Assembly (NCBI GenBank): GCA_002968845.1 | Contig: PVBG01000013.1 | Coordinates: 124,001 to 188,000, forward strand | Direction: 5' to 3' | DNA length: 64,000 nt | Source: Neorhizobium tomejilense | GTDB lineage: Bacteria > Pseudomonadota > Alphaproteobacteria > Rhizobiales > Rhizobiaceae | Part shown: positions 41,737 through 50,245 of the stretch, piece after piece | Position numbering within the stretch: the stretch's first letter is position 1 | Layout: each line of letters starts with the position of its first letter | Made by a program: the position numbers and the translations under genes | Notes under the pieces: model-generated | Told to the model about the DNA's origin: nothing | What the model saw: the letters and a program-made list of their open reading frames with translations, nothing else | The model's database searches: none

Positions 41737-43278
41737 TTATTCGATGTCGAACTTGACGCCCTGCGCGAGCGGCAGGGTGCGGCCGTAGTTCAGCGTATTG
41801 GTGGCGCGGCGCATGTAGACCCGCCATGCGTCGGAGCCGGATTCGCGGCCGCCGCCGGTTTCCTTCTCGCCGCCGAACGCACCGCCGATTTCGGCGCCCG
41901 AAGGGCCGATATTGACGTTGGCGATGCCGCAATCCGAGCCGCGGGCGGAGACGAAGGTTTCCGCCTCGCGCATGTCGTTGGTGAAGATCGAGGAGGAAAG
42001 GCCCTGCGGCACGTCATTGTGCAGGGCGAGCGCCTCGTCGAAGCTCGAATATTTCATCACGTAGAGGATCGGGGCGAAGGTCTCGTCCTTGACCGGACCG
42101 GACTGGGCCGGCATTTCGACGATCGCGGGGCGGACGTAATAGGCGTCGGACGCCTCGTTCTGGTGAACGCGCTCGCCGCCGGTCACCTTGCCGCCTTCGG
42201 CCCTGGCTGCTTCCAGCGCCTTTTGCATCTTGTCATAGGCTGCCTTGTCTATCAGCGGGCCGACGAGATTGCCGTTTTCGAGCGGGCTGCCGATCGTCAC
42301 CGACTGGTAGGCCTTGGCGAGGCGTGGCACCAGCGTCTCATAAACGCTGTCATGCACGAAGAGGCGGCGCAGCGAGGTGCAGCGCTGGCCGGCAGTGCCC
42401 ATGGCGGCGAAGGCGACACCGCGGAGCGTCAGGTCGAGATCGGCTGTCGGGGCGACGATCGCGGCATTGTTGCCGCCGAGCTCCAGCAGCGAGCGGGCGA
42501 AGCGCGACGCCAGCCGCGGGCCGACGGCCCGGCCCATGGCCGTGGAGCCGGTTGCGGAAACCAGCGGGATCTTGTCGTGGTCGACCAGCACTTCGCCGAT
42601 ATCGCGGCCGCCGATCAGGACGGTCGAAAGGTTCTTCGGGGCCTTTCCGCCGTCGGCGATGAAACGGGCGAGCGCCTTTTCGAAGATCGCCTGGGTGGCG
42701 AGCGCGGTCAGCGGCGTCTTTTCGGACGGCTTCCAGACGGTGGAATTGCCGCAGACGATCGCGAGCGCCGCATTCCAGGACCAGACCGCGACCGGGAAAT
42801 TGAAGGCGGAGATGATGCCGATGGCGCCGAGCGGATGCCAGGTTTCCATCATCCGGTGTTCGGAGCGTTCGGTGGCGATGGTCAGGCCGTAGAGCTGGCG
42901 GGACAAGCCGACCGCGAAATCGCAGATGTCGATCATTTCCTGCACTTCACCGAGGCCTTCGGAGGTTACCTTGCCGACTTCGATCGACACCAGCCGGCCG
43001 AGTGCGGTCTTGGCTGCGCGCAATTCCTCGCCGAGCAGGCGGATCAGCTCACCGCGCTTGGGAGCCGGTACCAGCCGCCATTCGAGGAAGGCCGCGTGGG
43101 CTGCGTCGATCGCCTTTGCGGCGCCGGCGGCGGTTTCTTCGGGCAGTTTGCCGATCTCTTTTCCTGTGATCGGCGAACGGACGGCGAGCGTGCCGCCGGT
43201 ATAACTTTCGGCCTTTACGCCGAGACCGCCCAGAATGTTTTTCACCTCAGCGGCGAGATCGAGTGTGGCGAGCGTCAT
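41737..43278 (-). CDS. amaB: Delta1-piperideine-6-carboxylate / alpha-aminoadipate semialdehyde dehydrogenase (ALDH7, AmaB-like)
   Basis: 513 residues of the antiquitin type. It has DICDFAVGLSRQLYGLTIATERSEHRM, LGAIGIISAFNFPVAVW, KPSEKTPLTAL, ELGGNNAAIV (catalytic Glu) and GTAGQRCTSLRR with the catalytic Cys near residue 300. It oxidises the semialdehyde from pipecolate or lysine breakdown to alpha-aminoadipate. GGAGA before the ATG at 43276-43278 decides the start. It sits between the oxidase gene and the P1 peptidase gene. Confidence 0.88.
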   Translation of the reverse strand: MTLATLDLAAEVKNILGGLGVKAESYTGGTLAVRSPITGKEIGKLPEETAAGAAKAIDAAHAAFLEWRLVPAPKRGELIRLLGEELRAAKTALGRLVSIEVGKVTSEGLGEVQEMIDICDFAVGLSRQLYGLTIATERSEHRMMETWHPLGAIGIISAFNFPVAVWSWNAALAIVCGNSTVWKPSEKTPLTALATQAIFEKALARFIADGGKAPKNLSTVLIGGRDIGEVLVDHDKIPLVSATGSTAMGRAVGPRLASRFARSLLELGGNNAAIVAPTADLDLTLRGVAFAAMGTAGQRCTSLRRLFVHDSVYETLVPRLAKAYQSVTIGSPLENGNLVGPLIDKAAYDKMQKALEAARAEGGKVTGGERVHQNEASDAYYVRPAIVEMPAQSGPVKDETFAPILYVMKYSSFDEALALHNDVPQGLSSSIFTNDMREAETFVSARGSDCGIANVNIGPSGAEIGGAFGGEKETGGGRESGSDAWRVYMRRATNTLNYGRTLPLAQGVKFDIE

Positions 43279-43334
43279 GTCAGTCTCCGGATGTGTAATT
43301 TTCGTCAATCTACAAATCGGTGGCGGTTTCGCAA

Positions 43335-44618
43335 TCAGAACCGCTCGCCGGCGAAATGGGCGACCTGTGCGCCCGCCTCGTAATAGGCTTCCTTGATGGC
43401 GCGGAAGGCCGGTTCCTGTGGGTTAGAAAGCGGCAGCGGCAGGTCGGCCTCGGAGACCTCCCCGAGGATATGTCTTGCAAGCAGCTTGCCGAACGTCGTG
43501 CCGGGCGCGATGCCCCGGCCGTTATAGCCCGAAAAACCGATCGTGTTGCGGCCGAATTTGTGGAGGCGGGGCAAAGCATTGTCGGTCATGCCGATCTTGC
43601 CGTACCACTCGGCCTCGAATTCCACCTCGCCGAGCTGCGGGAAGATGCGCTTCAGCGAGCGCCGAGCCCAGCTCTTGTGGATCGCCGTACCTGTTCCGCG
43701 CAGGGCGCCGACCGAGCCGAAGACCAGCCGGCCTGCCTGATCCATGCGGAAGGAAGAGAGGATTTCCTTCGTGTCCCAGCAACCCTCTCGCCCGGCAAGG
43801 ATGGAGCGGCGCAGGTTGTCGCTGAGCGGCGTGGTGGCGAGATTGAAATAGGGCAGGTGCACCTGCTCGCGGCGTACCTGTTCCCAGGGGCCTGTGCTGT
43901 AGGCATCGGTTGCGACGATCACCCAGTCGGCGGTAACCTGACCGTAGGCGGTCTTGACGAATTTTCGGCCGTCGATCTCACCGGTACCGGTGACGGCGCT
44001 ACCGGTATAAAGCTTGGCACCGGCCTTCACCGCCGCATAGGCAAGACCACGTGCATAAGCGAGCGGCTGAAGCGTGCCGGCACGCATGTCGAGCAGTGAG
44101 CCGGAATAGGCGGTGGAACCGACACGCCTTTCCGTCTCGGCGGCGTCGAGCAAAGTCACGGGGGCGCCGCGCGCCTGCCATTGCCGAGCGCGCTCCTCCA
44201 GTTCCTTCAGCCCTTCCGGGCCGACTGCGCAATGCAGCGTGCCGTTCTTTTCGAGCTCGCAGGCGATGGCGTGTTTGTCGATCAGCTCGCGGACGAGGGC
44301 GGGGCCGTTGCCGAGCAGGTCGAGCAGGCGTTCACCGTAGACAGGGCCGAGTTCCTTGGGAAAATCGTCGGGCATCACCCACATGCCGGCATTGATGAGG
44401 CCGACATTGCGGCCGGCGCCGCCGAAACCGATCTCGGCTGCCTCGAGCAGCACGACATTGGTCCCCGCTTGCGCAAGATGCAGCGCGGCCGAGAGACCGG
44501 TATATCCGCCGCCGACAACCACCACATCGGCAGATATCGCTTGCTCCAGCCGGGTGGTGAGCGGCGGGGCGGGGGCGGTCTTTTCCCAGAGGCCGTGAGA
44601 GCGGGGATCGTTCAGCAT
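43335..44618 (-). CDS. amaA: FAD-dependent amine/amino-acid oxidase (AmaA-like L-pipecolate oxidase)
   Basis: 427 residues with the dinucleotide-binding start DVVVVGGGYTGLSAALHLAQAG near residue 30. GFGGAGRNVGLINAG and the C-terminal GFSGYNGRGIAPGTTFGKLLA FAD motif of the DAO family follow. In P. putida AmaA oxidises L-pipecolate to piperideine-6-carboxylate, the AmaB substrate. The amaA-amaB order supports that role. Related enzymes oxidise gamma-glutamylputrescine, so substrate is not proven. Divergent from a LysR gene. Confidence 0.8.
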   Translation of the reverse strand: MLNDPRSHGLWEKTAPAPPLTTRLEQAISADVVVVGGGYTGLSAALHLAQAGTNVVLLEAAEIGFGGAGRNVGLINAGMWVMPDDFPKELGPVYGERLLDLLGNGPALVRELIDKHAIACELEKNGTLHCAVGPEGLKELEERARQWQARGAPVTLLDAAETERRVGSTAYSGSLLDMRAGTLQPLAYARGLAYAAVKAGAKLYTGSAVTGTGEIDGRKFVKTAYGQVTADWVIVATDAYSTGPWEQVRREQVHLPYFNLATTPLSDNLRRSILAGREGCWDTKEILSSFRMDQAGRLVFGSVGALRGTGTAIHKSWARRSLKRIFPQLGEVEFEAEWYGKIGMTDNALPRLHKFGRNTIGFSGYNGRGIAPGTTFGKLLARHILGEVSEADLPLPLSNPQEPAFRAIKEAYYEAGAQVAHFAGERF

Positions 44619-44667
44619 GATGATTGTCCGGGAGCGTTGATCGCCAACTCTTTACAGGGAGCAGTTA

Positions 44668-44681
44668 TCGATGAATATCGA
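44668..44681. promoter_or_regulatory. Palindrome TCGAT-GAAT-ATCGA between amaA and lysR
   Basis: Perfect 5-base arms lie in the 98-base divergent intergenic region, about 50 bases from the amaA start and 36 from the lysR start. A plausible LysR-type binding site. Confidence 0.4.
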
Positions 44682-44716
44682 CATGTTCTCAACAGATCAT
44701 TCGCTGGAGGAATGAC

Positions 44717-45655
44717 ATGCTGCCGCCCCGGCGCTTTCTCCCGTCATTCTCGCTGCTCTCCGCTTTCGAGGCGGCGGCCCGCACCGGCAGCGTCACCGCT
44801 GCAGCAAACGAGCTCGGCCTGACCCAGAGCGCCGTCAGCCGCCAGATTTCGGCGCTCGAAAGACAGCTCGGCGTGGCTTTGTTCTTACGCGAGCGGCAGA
44901 CGATCCGGTTGACGCTTGCCGGCGACGGTTATGCCCGCGAGGTGCGGGAGGCGCTCAGGCGCATTTCGCATGCGTCGCTCAATCTCAGGGCCAATCCCTC
45001 CGGCGGCACGCTGAACCTCGCGGTCTTGCCGTTTTTCGGCACGCGATGGCTGACCCCGCGTATCGGCCGCTTCCTGGAAGCGCATCCGGGCATGGTGGTA
45101 AATCTCATCACGCGGCTTGAGCCGTTCGACTTCCGGTTCGATACGCTGGATGCCGCGATCCATTTCGGCTCTGCCCGCTGGCCGGGCGCCACGCTCACCT
45201 TTCTCATGGATGAGGAAGTCGTGCCGGCCTGCAGCCCGGCCTTCAAGTCCGAGCATCATCTTCAAACGCCGGCGGACGTGCTTCGGGCGCCTCTCCTGCA
45301 TCTCAACACGAGGCCGGATGCCTGGGAACTGTGGTTTTCCAGGAACCGGATAGGCTTCGATGCGCTGCACGGCATGCTGTTCGACCAGTTCATGACCATG
45401 GTGGAGGCGGCGACCGCCGGCCTCGGTGCGGCTCTGCTGCCGCGGTTCCTGATCGGCCGGGAGCTGGAACAGGGCCTGCTGGTGCCCGCCGTGGAGGCCG
45501 AGAGAATGGAGACCGGGCAATATCATCTCGCCTATCCGCCCGACCGGGCCACCTACCCGCCGCTTGCCGCCTTCCGGGACTGGATCACCGACGAAATTCA
45601 TCACGACGAGAATCGCCAGGATATGCTTGCGAACGGCGGCGGCATCGGCCAATAG
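44717..45655 (+). CDS. LysR family transcriptional regulator (GcvA-like)
   Basis: 312 residues. N-terminal helix-turn-helix SLLSAFEAAARTGSVTAAANELGLTQSAVSRQISALERQLGVALF, and a GcvA-like effector domain with LNLAVLPFFGTRWLTPRI. GGAGG lies seven bases before the ATG. It is divergent from the amaA-amaB-peptidase operon and probably its activator. Confidence 0.9.
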   Translation: MLPPRRFLPSFSLLSAFEAAARTGSVTAAANELGLTQSAVSRQISALERQLGVALFLRERQTIRLTLAGDGYAREVREALRRISHASLNLRANPSGGTLNLAVLPFFGTRWLTPRIGRFLEAHPGMVVNLITRLEPFDFRFDTLDAAIHFGSARWPGATLTFLMDEEVVPACSPAFKSEHHLQTPADVLRAPLLHLNTRPDAWELWFSRNRIGFDALHGMLFDQFMTMVEAATAGLGAALLPRFLIGRELEQGLLVPAVEAERMETGQYHLAYPPDRATYPPLAAFRDWITDEIHHDENRQDMLANGGGIGQ

Positions 45656-45708
45656 TCGGACATGTCCATCATGATCGCTCAGGCGATCCGACCGACGGGA
45701 AGACGTCC

Positions 45709-45945
45709 ATGAAACCTATTTTCGTCCAGCTCCGCTGCAAGCCCGGCAAGACCTACGAGGTTGCCGACGCCATCTACAAGACCGAGCTCGCGTCCGAACT
45801 GTATTCGACCAGCGGCGACTGGGACCTGCTGTTGAAGGTCTATATCAAGGACAACGACGAGATCGGCCGCTTCGTGAACGAGAAGATCGCGTCGATCCCG
45901 GGCATCGAACGTTCGCTGACGACGATGACCTTCACTGCGTTCTGA
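45709..45945 (+). CDS. Stand-alone Lrp/AsnC ligand-binding (RAM) domain protein
   Basis: 78 residues: KPIFVQLRCKPGKTYEVADAIYKTE and SGDWDLLLKVYIKDNDEIGRFV and a final TTMTFTAF. This is the alphabeta-sandwich of Lrp/AsnC without its helix-turn-helix. Such proteins bind amino acids and may form rings, or modulate Lrp or enzymes. It follows lysR by 53 bases and ends at a strong terminator. A lysine-type ligand is only suggested by neighbours. Confidence 0.88.
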   Translation: MKPIFVQLRCKPGKTYEVADAIYKTELASELYSTSGDWDLLLKVYIKDNDEIGRFVNEKIASIPGIERSLTTMTFTAF

Positions 45946-45954
45946 GCGCAATAA

Positions 45955-45979
45955 AAAAGCCGCCACAGGGGCGGCTTTT
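45955..45979 (+). terminator. Symmetric Rho-independent terminator
   Basis: GCCGCC (45959-45964) pairs with GGCGGC (45970-45975) around a 5-base loop, flanked by A-run and T-run that extend the stem. It can end both the plus-strand Lrp-domain gene and the minus-strand 65-residue gene. Confidence 0.9.
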
Positions 45980-45999
45980 GAAATTGAACTTAAAAAATA

Positions 46000-46197
46000 T
46001 CAGACATGCGCCGCGGAGGCGCTGTTGCGCGAGCGAACCAGCTCGCGGATGGCAAGACGCACTTCGTCGGCAGAACCGAAACGCTGCTCGTCCAGATCGA
46101 TGACATGGAATTTCACGGCGATGAACTTCAGCCGGTCCGCGTCAGGAATGACAATACCGACGGGCTCGCCGCCGAATTCGATTACTTGCTTCTGCAT
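46000..46197 (-). CDS. Small conserved-looking hypothetical protein (65 residues)
   Basis: MQKQVIEFGGEPVGIVIPD begins a 65-residue soluble protein with a beta-rich start and a C-terminal DEVRLAIRELVRSR helix. GGGAG lies seven bases before the ATG, the gene ends before a terminator, and a 12-base palindrome lies upstream. I do not recognise a family and assign no function. Confidence 0.65.
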   Translation of the reverse strand: MQKQVIEFGGEPVGIVIPDADRLKFIAVKFHVIDLDEQRFGSADEVRLAIRELVRSRNSASAAHV

Positions 46198-46240
46198 GGC
46201 AGACTCCCGCTTTGGCTGCTTGCGACGCAGCTCTGGCGAA

Positions 46241-46252
46241 TGAAAATTTTCA
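46241..46252. promoter_or_regulatory. 12-bp palindrome TGAAAATTTTCA
   Basis: Perfect palindrome 44 bases before the start of the 65-residue gene. It could be an operator or part of an AT-rich promoter. Confidence 0.3.
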
Positions 46253-46272
46253 GGAACGATTGAACTGAAGCG

Positions 46273-46365
46273 TTACATTCGACAGCACGGAAGGGAGCGG
46301 CGATCCGTGCCATTCATTTTGAACGCGGCCTCACCAAAGGCGGCGACGCGGATGAATTTAAACAT
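46273..46365 (-). CDS. Possible 30-residue small protein
   Basis: ATG at 46363-46365 with GGGAGAG seven bases upstream encodes MFKFIRVAAFGEAAFKMNG followed by a short basic, Cys-containing tail, ending at TAA. The ribosome-binding site is good, but there is no recognisable family. It lies upstream of the 65-residue gene in the same direction and could be cotranscribed. Confidence 0.35.
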   Translation of the reverse strand: MFKFIRVAAFGEAAFKMNGTDRRSLPCCRM

Positions 46366-46390
46366 GTCACTCTCCCTTCACGGTGTTGCG

Positions 46391-46466
46391 CGAAAATCAG
46401 CCAGACTCAGCAGGCCGAACGAAAATCATCTGTAGGCGAATCCCACAAAATGATCAACGAAAATCA
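46391..46466. repeat. Three direct copies of CGAAAATCA
   Basis: Copies at 46391-46399, 46420-46428 and 46458-46466 (start-to-start 29 and 38 bases). The last two share AACGAAAATCA. They lie in an AT-richer part of a 260-base non-coding stretch upstream of two small minus-strand genes, and may be regulator sites. The rest of 46366-46629 shows nothing else. Confidence 0.5.
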
Positions 46467-46629
46467 GTCTACCTAGAATTTTTTTCCGACTGATGACAGG
46501 AAGAAGGCCGAATTGTGAAATTTCATTCGCGATTCTTGGCTACCGCCCGTCAGCCCAGAGATAGGTCGCTTTTCCACTCAAGCAAGGATCGACGGTGGAA
46601 AATTTCCGGCAAAGACCGGATCGGCCACC

Positions 46630-49275
46630 TCAAATTTCCGAGAGCAGGGTCTCGATCCGATCCACCAGCCCGTCCGCGCTTTGGCGGCTGAAGCACAGCG
46701 GCGGACGCAGGACGAGGCGTCTGGGAGTGCCGATATCCGCGACAATGCCGGGTCGCAGCCGTTCGCCGAGGTCCGCCGCTTCGTTGGTGAGATCGATGAC
46801 GAGCAGCAGCCCGCTTCCCGATACGGCGGAGATCGCGGGAAAACGTTCGGCCAGGCTTTCGAGCCGTGTCTTCAGATGGCTGCCGATCTCGCGCGTATTT
46901 TCGCGCATTTGTTCCTCCCGGATAACGTCGAGCGCCGCGATGGCTGAGGCCGCCCTGACGGGGCAGATCGCCGGCGGGTGTTGGTCCGAGGGGAGGTTTG
47001 CGGCGATCTCGGGCCGTGTCATGAGAAACGACGGAGCGCCGCCGTCCGGGCCGTCCACAAACACGATGTCCGGAGCCAGCCCCCGGTGCGAAAAGCCCCA
47101 GGTGTGGTGGCCGAGGCGGCCATAACCGGTTCCGGTTTCGTCGACGATCAGCAGGCCGGCCTTCTGCCGAAGCTCCGTCAAGGGCTCGTCCAGATTCGCG
47201 GCCTCGCCATGACCTTGCGCCAGCACAGCCGCGACATCGTCGAGATCGTGGATCATGTCGGTTGCCGTTCGCACGGACGGAACAGCGAAGAAATCCGGAT
47301 CCCGCCGGTCCGTCCGCAGCCCCGGCAGGCCGATGATGCCACGCTTGTTGGTATGGCTGCGGGCAAGCCTGAAGGCGAGATCCAGCGCCTCCGCGCGGCC
47401 AGAGACAAAAAAGACATGGCTCAGCCCTTCGGGCGCAAGCTCGGTCAGTTGCGCGCGCAGAGCCTCTTCCGATTCAGACGGATGGCCTGGGGCGCGGTTG
47501 AGGAGGATGGTCTGGCGGTAGATCGCGGCAGCAAGGCGCGGATGTCCGTAGCCGATCAGCGGCGCTTGGCCGGTAAGATCGAGGGCGCTGCGACCCGTCG
47601 CGTCGAAGAGGTATTCCCTCCAGCCGCGGGCGGGCTGGTCAGGATATTTCGGCGCCGGGGCATTCGCGTCGATACCGAGCAGCGCCGACGGCGAAGGGCA
47701 TAATCTCGCCCACGTGCCCACCTCGGTCGGCTTGCAGAAGAGCGGCGGCACGAGATCCGGATCGAGGCAGAACCTGAGGCGCAGGCCGCCGACGGAATTT
47801 TCGGTCCCCGCGATGACGCCAAGCGGGTCACCCGCGGCGAGCTCGGTCTCTTCGGCCAGCGCGCATTCGAGGCCTTCGACATGCAGGGTCAGGTCGCGGC
47901 CGACGAGGACGAGGTGGGGTCCGGCGGCCTTCAGCGTACCCGCAAAGGGCGCCACCGCCGGCATCCGGGCGGGTATGCAGGCATCGATGTGAAGCGCGAA
48001 ACTTTCCGGTTCCTGCTGCGGGTCGGTGCTGCTTTTCGAAAGCCGGTATTCGCCGTAGCGGGTACTGGCCCGGCCGGTCTCCCGGGCGATGTGGGCAAGC
48101 AGCTTCCAGTCGTTGTCGGCATCCGTCCAGTTCCCGCCGTAGAGAAGCGGGCTGGTGACGCTCAAATCCACCAGCCGGAAAGTTTCCGGGTCGATATCGG
48201 GCAGGAGGCGGCCGATCTCCGGCAGCGGTTTTTCCATGCCCGTCGTATCAAGGATGGCCGCAAGTACCTGTGCCGGCGCAACGGAGGCTGCGGCGTTCAG
48301 GACGGCGCGGCGTTTCTCCGCGCCTTCCCTGGCTTGCGGGTCGTCGGGTGACCCGGTCTGACGGCTTTCGGCTTCGGCGGCGAGGATGCCGGTGCGGGCG
48401 ACGACCAGCGGCCACAGCGCCTCGAGTTCGTTCAGGGTGAACGGGTAGATGTCGTGATAGGCGCGGATTGCCGGCAGCAGCGCGAAGGGATCGCCGTCAC
48501 CGTCCGCGAGCAGGTAGGCGCAGGTATTGGCGAAACCGGCGACCAGCCAGCCGCTGGAAATGCCCGTGAAGTCGGTCACGCCGGTCGGCAGCCATGCGCC
48601 GTCCGTATCCTCGCCGACGACGGTTTCGCCGTTGATGTTCTGGTGCGCCGCCGCGATCCTCAGGCTGGGACCGAGCGGCTGGATGCGCCGCAGCGCCGTC
48701 ACCATCGCCTTGGCGATCACGTCGCGGATTTCCTGGTCGGCTACGGCGGAGAGGAGCGTGACCGTCTGCGGGCCGGCCTTGCGCAGGTCCCCTTCCGGCT
48801 CGCGCTGCAGGACCGGATGTTCGAAATCCAGCAGGCTTTTTGCAAGTGCTGCGGAGATCGCCCCGAAGGCTGCCACGGCCTGGTCCGGCAGTTTCTCGCC
48901 ACTCGGCGGGGCCGTACCGTCGAGAAAGGTGAGGAGCCGGATGCGCCGGTCTTCGCCGCCGAGCGGCAGGACGAGCGTGTCGCCGCCATCTTTGGTTACC
49001 ACCGGCTCGGGAACCCGCGGCCCGTCCGGGCTGCGCAGGATATGGCGCATCAGGGCGTGTTCAGCCTCGATCTCCTCGAGAGGTCCTTCGGCGGGCGCCA
49101 CCTTGAGCAGGTAACGCATGTGGCCGTTGTCGATCAGGAAATAGGGGTTTTGCCGGCCCTCGATCGGGAAGATCTGCCCGGAAAGCCCGTAATGGTCACG
49201 TAGAACGTCCTCGATCGCTTCGATCGGAAGGTCATTTGCAGGAGGCTCGATGAGTTCTGGCAGTATGTCGGACAT
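46630..49275 (-). CDS. Phosphotransferase - M23-like - class III aminotransferase fusion with apparently lost catalytic residues
   Basis: 881 residues in three parts. Residues ~1-310 are APH-like, with LIDNGHMRYLLKVAP and FTGISSGWLVAGFANTCAYLLA. Residues ~400-540 resemble the M23-peptidase-like middle domain of this fusion family (ARMPAVAPFAGTL, GDPLGVIAG). Residues ~560-881 are a class III aminotransferase fold (YGHPRLAAAIYRQ, LLIVDETGTGYGRLG). Key residues are missing. The APH catalytic HGD region reads AHQNING. The HLGID metal motif reads ALHIDA. The PLP lysine after PDIV is Gly (PDIVFVDGPDGG, about residue 735). The frame is intact, with GGAGAGG before the ATG, so it is not a decayed pseudogene. 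Non-enzymatic role is inference. Confidence 0.78.
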   Translation of the reverse strand: MSDILPELIEPPANDLPIEAIEDVLRDHYGLSGQIFPIEGRQNPYFLIDNGHMRYLLKVAPAEGPLEEIEAEHALMRHILRSPDGPRVPEPVVTKDGGDTLVLPLGGEDRRIRLLTFLDGTAPPSGEKLPDQAVAAFGAISAALAKSLLDFEHPVLQREPEGDLRKAGPQTVTLLSAVADQEIRDVIAKAMVTALRRIQPLGPSLRIAAAHQNINGETVVGEDTDGAWLPTGVTDFTGISSGWLVAGFANTCAYLLADGDGDPFALLPAIRAYHDIYPFTLNELEALWPLVVARTGILAAEAESRQTGSPDDPQAREGAEKRRAVLNAAASVAPAQVLAAILDTTGMEKPLPEIGRLLPDIDPETFRLVDLSVTSPLLYGGNWTDADNDWKLLAHIARETGRASTRYGEYRLSKSSTDPQQEPESFALHIDACIPARMPAVAPFAGTLKAAGPHLVLVGRDLTLHVEGLECALAEETELAAGDPLGVIAGTENSVGGLRLRFCLDPDLVPPLFCKPTEVGTWARLCPSPSALLGIDANAPAPKYPDQPARGWREYLFDATGRSALDLTGQAPLIGYGHPRLAAAIYRQTILLNRAPGHPSESEEALRAQLTELAPEGLSHVFFVSGRAEALDLAFRLARSHTNKRGIIGLPGLRTDRRDPDFFAVPSVRTATDMIHDLDDVAAVLAQGHGEAANLDEPLTELRQKAGLLIVDETGTGYGRLGHHTWGFSHRGLAPDIVFVDGPDGGAPSFLMTRPEIAANLPSDQHPPAICPVRAASAIAALDVIREEQMRENTREIGSHLKTRLESLAERFPAISAVSGSGLLLVIDLTNEAADLGERLRPGIVADIGTPRRLVLRPPLCFSRQSADGLVDRIETLLSEI

Positions 49276-49316
49276 GAACCTCTCCGGAAGGGCGCTTCCG
49301 AAGAGGATAGAGCGTT

Positions 49317-49340
49317 AAAGGCCTGCGTCCATAGGCCTTT
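49317..49340 (-). terminator. Probable terminator of purU
   Basis: An 8-bp stem AAAGGCCT (49317-49324)/AGGCCTTT (49333-49340) has an 8-base loop and lies 20 bases after the purU stop. The U-tract is short, so strength is uncertain. Confidence 0.5.
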
Positions 49341-49360
49341 CTACCGACTTTGGATGAGGC

Positions 49361-50245
49361 TCAGCCCATGCGCTCCGAAGCGTAGGACCCGGGGCTCGGC
49401 GGGAAGACGACGGTGCGGTTGCCGTTGATGAAGGTGCGGTGATGGATATGGGCGTGGATGGCACGCGCCAGGACCTGGCTTTCCACGTCGCGGCCGAGCG
49501 AAACATAGTCGTCGGCCGACTGCGCATGGGTGATGCGCACCGTGTCCTGCTCGAGGATCGGGCCTTCGTCGAGGTCGGCGGTGACGTAGTGGGCCGTCGC
49601 GCCGATCAGCTTCACGCCGCGGGTATAGGCCTGCTTGTAGGGGTTGGCGCCCTTGAAGCTCGGAAGGAACGAATGGTGGATGTTGATGATCTTGCCGGAC
49701 ATCTTCTTGCAGAGGCTGTCGGACAGGACCTGCATGTAGCGGGCCAGCACGATGAGTTCGGTGCCGCTCTGCTCGACCAGATCGAGAAGCTGAGCTTCGG
49801 CCTGCGGCTTGTTTTCCTTCGTCACCTTGATGTGGTGGAAAGGAATGTCGTTGTTGACCACGAGCTTCTGGTAGTCGAAATGGTTGGAGACCACGCCGAC
49901 GATGTTGATCGGCAGTGCGCCGATCTTCCAGCGGTAGAGCAGGTCGTTCAGGCAATGGCCGAAACGCGACACCATCAGCAGCACTTTCATGCGCTCTTCG
50001 GTGTCGAAGATCTCCCATTCCATCTCGAACCGGTCGGCAATCGGCTTAAAGCCTTCGAGCAGTGCCGGACGTTCGGCGCCTTCTTCGGAGAGGAAGCTGA
50101 CGCGCATGAAGAACTTGCCCGTGTCGAGGTCATCGAACTGCGAACTGTCGATGATGTTGCAACCCTTTTCCGCCAGAAAGCCGGAAATCGCCGCGACAAT
50201 GCCGCGTGTCGTCTTGCAGGATACGGTCAGGACATAGTTATTCAT
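49361..50245 (-). CDS. purU: Formyltetrahydrofolate deformylase
   Basis: 294 residues. N-terminal ACT domain (YVLTVSCKTTRGIVAAISGFLAEKGCNI) and a formyltransferase-fold C-terminal domain. The latter carries VLARYMQVLSD, NIHHSFLPSFKGANPYKQAY and GATAHYVTADLDEGPILEQD with the catalytic Asn, His and Asp. It hydrolyses 10-formyl-THF to formate and THF, balancing one-carbon pools. GGAGG before the ATG at 50243-50245 fixes the start. Confidence 0.96.
   Translation of the reverse strand: MNNYVLTVSCKTTRGIVAAISGFLAEKGCNIIDSSQFDDLDTGKFFMRVSFLSEEGAERPALLEGFKPIADRFEMEWEIFDTEERMKVLLMVSRFGHCLNDLLYRWKIGALPINIVGVVSNHFDYQKLVVNNDIPFHHIKVTKENKPQAEAQLLDLVEQSGTELIVLARYMQVLSDSLCKKMSGKIINIHHSFLPSFKGANPYKQAYTRGVKLIGATAHYVTADLDEGPILEQDTVRITHAQSADDYVSLGRDVESQVLARAIHAHIHHRTFINGNRTVVFPPSPGSYASERMG

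Noticed and set aside
41680..43383. A plus-strand frame of 567 codons antisense to the amaB-like gene
   Set aside because: Shadow of the ALDH gene; no domain or ribosome-binding site support.
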